From positions 1 to 64,000 of the forward strand of contig CBEULR010000012.1 of NCBI GenBank assembly GCA_965544035.1: a DNA stretch of 64,000 nucleotides, given 5' to 3'. Position 1 is the first letter of the stretch. Every line of letters starts with the position of its first letter. Source of the DNA: CBEULR01 sp965544035. Lineage in GTDB: Bacteria; Bacillota; Desulfotomaculia; Desulfotomaculales; Desulforudaceae. This document shows positions 61,841-64,000 of this stretch, piece after piece. The position numbers and the translations under genes were made by a program. The notes below the pieces were generated by a model that saw only the letters and a program-made list of their open reading frames with translations, was not told where the DNA came from and searched no databases.

Positions 61841-62834
61841 CGGCATCCTCCGCCAGACCAATCATTTTGCGCAGTTGATCCACCGACAGCCATTCCGTGT
61901 TGGTGTCGCTGCTGTACTTGAATCCGTCCGGGCAGATGGTGCCCCCGTTTTTCTCCTGATAATCTCCAGCATTCCAGCGCCGGTAGGTGGGCACAATGGC
62001 GAAATAATCACCGTACTCTACAGTGTAGCGGGCCTCATCTTCCGGAACCATCACCTCGTGCAGCTTTTCGCCGGGTCGTATGCCGATGATCTCCATCCGG
62101 CAGTCGGGTCCGATAGCGCGGGCGAGGTCTATAATGCGCATGCTCGGGATCTTGGGCACAAAAACCTCCCCGCCCTGCATGCGTTCGAAACTCTTCAATA
62201 CAAAATCGACGCCCTGTTCCAATGTAATCCAAAAGCGGGTCATACGGGTATCGGTGATCGGCAACACACCTGTCTTTCTCCTCTCCAAAAAAAGAGGCAC
62301 CACACTGCCCCTGCTTCCGATCACATTTCCATATCTCACCACACTGAACCGCGTACCGCCTTTTCCTGAATAATGATTAGCGGCAATGAACAGCTTATCG
62401 GAGCATAATTTGGTGGCACCGTACAGGTTTACGGGATTGGCGGCTTTATCCGTGCTCAGCGCGATCACCCGCTCAACCCTGCGGTCAATCGCGGCGTCAA
62501 TCAGGTTCGACGCGCCCAGAATATTCGTCTTTACTGCCTCAAAAGGGTTGTATTCGCAGGCCGGCACCTGTTTCAGCGCAGCCGCGTGCACCACGATGTC
62601 CACACCGTCCAGAGCGCGGTACAGGCGATCACGGTCGCGCACATCGCCGATGAAGTAGCGGATACACGGGTACTGCTGTTCGTTGAACCGCAGGTTCATC
62701 TCATACTGCTTCAGTTCATCCCGGCTGAAGATTATGAGCTTCTTGGGCTGATACCGATTCAGAACGGTTTCCACGAATTTTTGGCCGAAGGAGCCTGTCC
62801 CCCCGGTAACCAGAATCACTTTATTGTTTAGCAT
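61824..62834 (-). CDS. pseB: UDP-GlcNAc 4,6-dehydratase (inverting)
   Basis: First enzyme of pseudaminic acid synthesis (336 residues): converts UDP-GlcNAc to UDP-2-acetamido-2,6-dideoxy-L-arabino-4-hexulose. VTGGTGSFGQKFVETVLNRY, IGDVRDRDRLYRAL, AALKQVPACEYNPFEAVKTN and STDKAANPVNLYGATKL identify the short, soluble FlaA1/PseB type. It follows the PglF-like gene on the same strand and precedes pseC. Confidence 0.95.
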   Translation of the reverse strand: MLNNKVILVTGGTGSFGQKFVETVLNRYQPKKLIIFSRDELKQYEMNLRFNEQQYPCIRYFIGDVRDRDRLYRALDGVDIVVHAAALKQVPACEYNPFEAVKTNILGASNLIDAAIDRRVERVIALSTDKAANPVNLYGATKLCSDKLFIAANHYSGKGGTRFSVVRYGNVIGSRGSVVPLFLERRKTGVLPITDTRMTRFWITLEQGVDFVLKSFERMQGGEVFVPKIPSMRIIDLARAIGPDCRMEIIGIRPGEKLHEVMVPEDEARYTVEYGDYFAIVPTYRRWNAGDYQEKNGGTICPDGFKYSSDTNTEWLSVDQLRKMIGLAEDADDPVR

Positions 62835-62852
62835 ATAAGGAACCTCCGAATT

Positions 62853-64000
62853 CTACCGGCGCCTATCGACCGGCTGCGTTCGCGCTTCCGCCGATCCTAT
62901 TGAGGTGCTTCCCCTTCTCCGGACGCTACCCGGCAGCACCCGCGAAAGAGCGGCAAAGACGTCCTCCTGGGTGCAGAAAGCGCCCTTCTCCTTCAGGCGG
63001 GTGAGCTGTCTTTCGAGGGAGGCGGCATCGACCAGCACCGTGCGGGCGGTAAAGATGCGCTTGTGTCGAGTGGCGCCGGTGCCTTCTTCGGCGGTGAGCA
63101 GTTCCTCGTACAGCTTCTCGCCGGGGCGTACCCCAATGAATTCGATTTTTATATCCTTGTCGGGCTCGAAGCCGGACAGGCTGATCAGGTCTCTGGCCAG
63201 ATCCAGGATCTTCACCGGTTCGCCCATATCCAGCACGAATACTTCTCCGCCCTGCGCCATCGCCCCGGCCTGGATCACCAGCTGGACCGCCTCCGGAATG
63301 GTCATGAAGAAGCGGGTCATCTCCGGATGGGTCACGGTGACCGGGCCGCCTTCGGCAATCTGCCTCTTGAACAGCGGGATCACACTGCCGTTACTCTCCA
63401 GCACGTTCCCGAAGCGTACGGCGGCAAAGCGGGTGGCGCCCCGGCCGTTGTACTGCTGGATGATCACCTCGGCCAAACGCTTGGTGGCCCCCATCACGCT
63501 GGTCGGGTTAACGGCCTTGTCGGTGGAGATCAGGATGAAGGTATCGGTATTCGCGGCCAGCGCCGCCTCGGCCGTGATGCGGGTGCCGAAGACGTTGGTG
63601 CGGACGGCCTCCGAGGGACTGTACTCCATCAGCGGCACATGTTTGTGCGCGGCGGCGTGGAAGACCACCTCGGGCCGGTAGGTCCCGAATAGTGATTCGA
63701 TACGCACCCGGTCGCGCACGTCCGCGATTTCGATGCGGATGTTCAGTTCCGGATGACGGCGCCTGAGCTCCAGGAAGACATCGTTTGTGGTGTTCTCGTA
63801 ATTGTCCAGCAGCACCAGCGTCCGGGGGGCGAAAGACGCAATCTGGCGGCACAGCTCGGAGCCGATCGAACCGCCGGCACTGGTGACCAGAACCGATTTC
63901 CCGGTGAGGTAACCGGCGATTTCCTGCAGATTCACCTGCACCGGCTCACGCCGCAGGAGGTCTTCCACCTGCACCGGGCGGATCTTGCTGACCGATACCT
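62853..64000 (-). CDS. PglF/CapD-type nucleotide-sugar 4,6-dehydratase (5' part beyond the window)
   Basis: The C-terminal about 380 residues of a membrane-bound UDP-GlcNAc 4,6-dehydratase. The frame runs off the right edge (VSVSKIRPVQVEDLLRR joins it), so the N-terminal membrane and CoA-binding-like domains are outside. The NAD loop reads VLVTSAGGSIGSEL, with Ser where most relatives have Gly. DVRDRVRIESLF, HAAAHKHVPLMEYSPSEA and STDKAVNPTSVMGATKRLAE are typical. It likely supplies UDP-4-keto-6-deoxy-GlcNAc to the PglE/PglD-like enzymes at the other end of the locus. Confidence 0.92.
   Translation of the reverse strand, partial: VSVSKIRPVQVEDLLRREPVQVNLQEIAGYLTGKSVLVTSAGGSIGSELCRQIASFAPRTLVLLDNYENTTNDVFLELRRRHPELNIRIEIADVRDRVRIESLFGTYRPEVVFHAAAHKHVPLMEYSPSEAVRTNVFGTRITAEAALAANTDTFILISTDKAVNPTSVMGATKRLAEVIIQQYNGRGATRFAAVRFGNVLESNGSVIPLFKRQIAEGGPVTVTHPEMTRFFMTIPEAVQLVIQAGAMAQGGEVFVLDMGEPVKILDLARDLISLSGFEPDKDIKIEFIGVRPGEKLYEELLTAEEGTGATRHKRIFTARTVLVDAASLERQLTRLKEKGAFCTQEDVFAALSRVLPGSVRRRGSTSIGSAEARTQPVDRRR

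Overview
The window reads as chromosomal DNA of an anaerobic, Gram-positive-lineage bacterium (Firmicutes, Peptococcaceae/Desulfotomaculum-like; inferred, not proven). Pointers are an S-layer-homology surface protein, SpsF- and LoaP-type proteins, a cytosolic MvhADG-type [NiFe] hydrogenase with the full HypABCDEF set, selenocysteine use, and compact minus-strand operons with strong AGGAGG-type ribosome sites and sigma-A promoters. Left part (1-16.5 kb): purine salvage/GMP synthesis (hpt-guaA from a perfect TTGACA/TATAAT promoter), an anchored hypothetical protein, a MazG-like pyrophosphohydrolase and a DUF1015 protein. Then comes a 9.4-kb hydrogenase operon read leftward: mvhD-mvhG-mvhA-maturation protease-hypA-hypB-hypF-hypC-hypD-hypE. 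Both mvhD and mvhA contain an in-frame TGA exactly where the family has a conserved cysteine, each followed at the right distance by a bacterial SECIS-type hairpin. In mvhA the TGA replaces the second cysteine of the N-terminal RxCGxC nickel motif, not the C-terminal position used in described [NiFeSe] enzymes. Two related composite repeats flank hypE and abut the stop codons of hypE and hypD. murJ follows. Middle part (16.5-31 kb) is accessory: a REP-associated (RAYT-like) transposase with copies of a REP-like element scattered through the window; an XRE regulator; a large S-layer protein whose 5' end is interrupted by an IS21-family element (istA-istB); a universal stress protein; two tiny regulators/zinc-ribbon proteins; a decayed PIN-domain toxin; and a three-gene SIR2 / middle protein / SMC-like ATPase operon that fits a Lamassu-type (ABC-three-component) antiphage system. 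A truncated UDP-sugar epimerase closes this island. Right part (31-64 kb) is one large minus-strand surface-glycan locus. It encodes a bacillosamine-type route (PglF-, PglE-, PglD-, PglC-like), a UDP-ManNAc3NAcA-type route (WbpA, WbpB-WbpD fusion, WbpE, WecB/WbpI-like), most of a pseudaminic acid route (PseB, PseC, PseF/SpsF, PseI, and a GNAT-ATP-grasp fusion, with no PseG seen), a dTDP-4-amino-sugar route (RfbA, RfbB, aminotransferase), several glycosyltransferases, Wzx, Wzy, a sulfotransferase with its APS kinase, and a WbqC protein. A winged-helix regulator and a LoaP/NusG-like antiterminator start a new transcription unit in the middle of the locus. An OLD-like ATPase-TOPRIM protein (probable defence gene) and decayed PHP-phosphatase and polysaccharide-deacetylase genes show recombination within it. 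No tRNA, rRNA or CRISPR array was seen.
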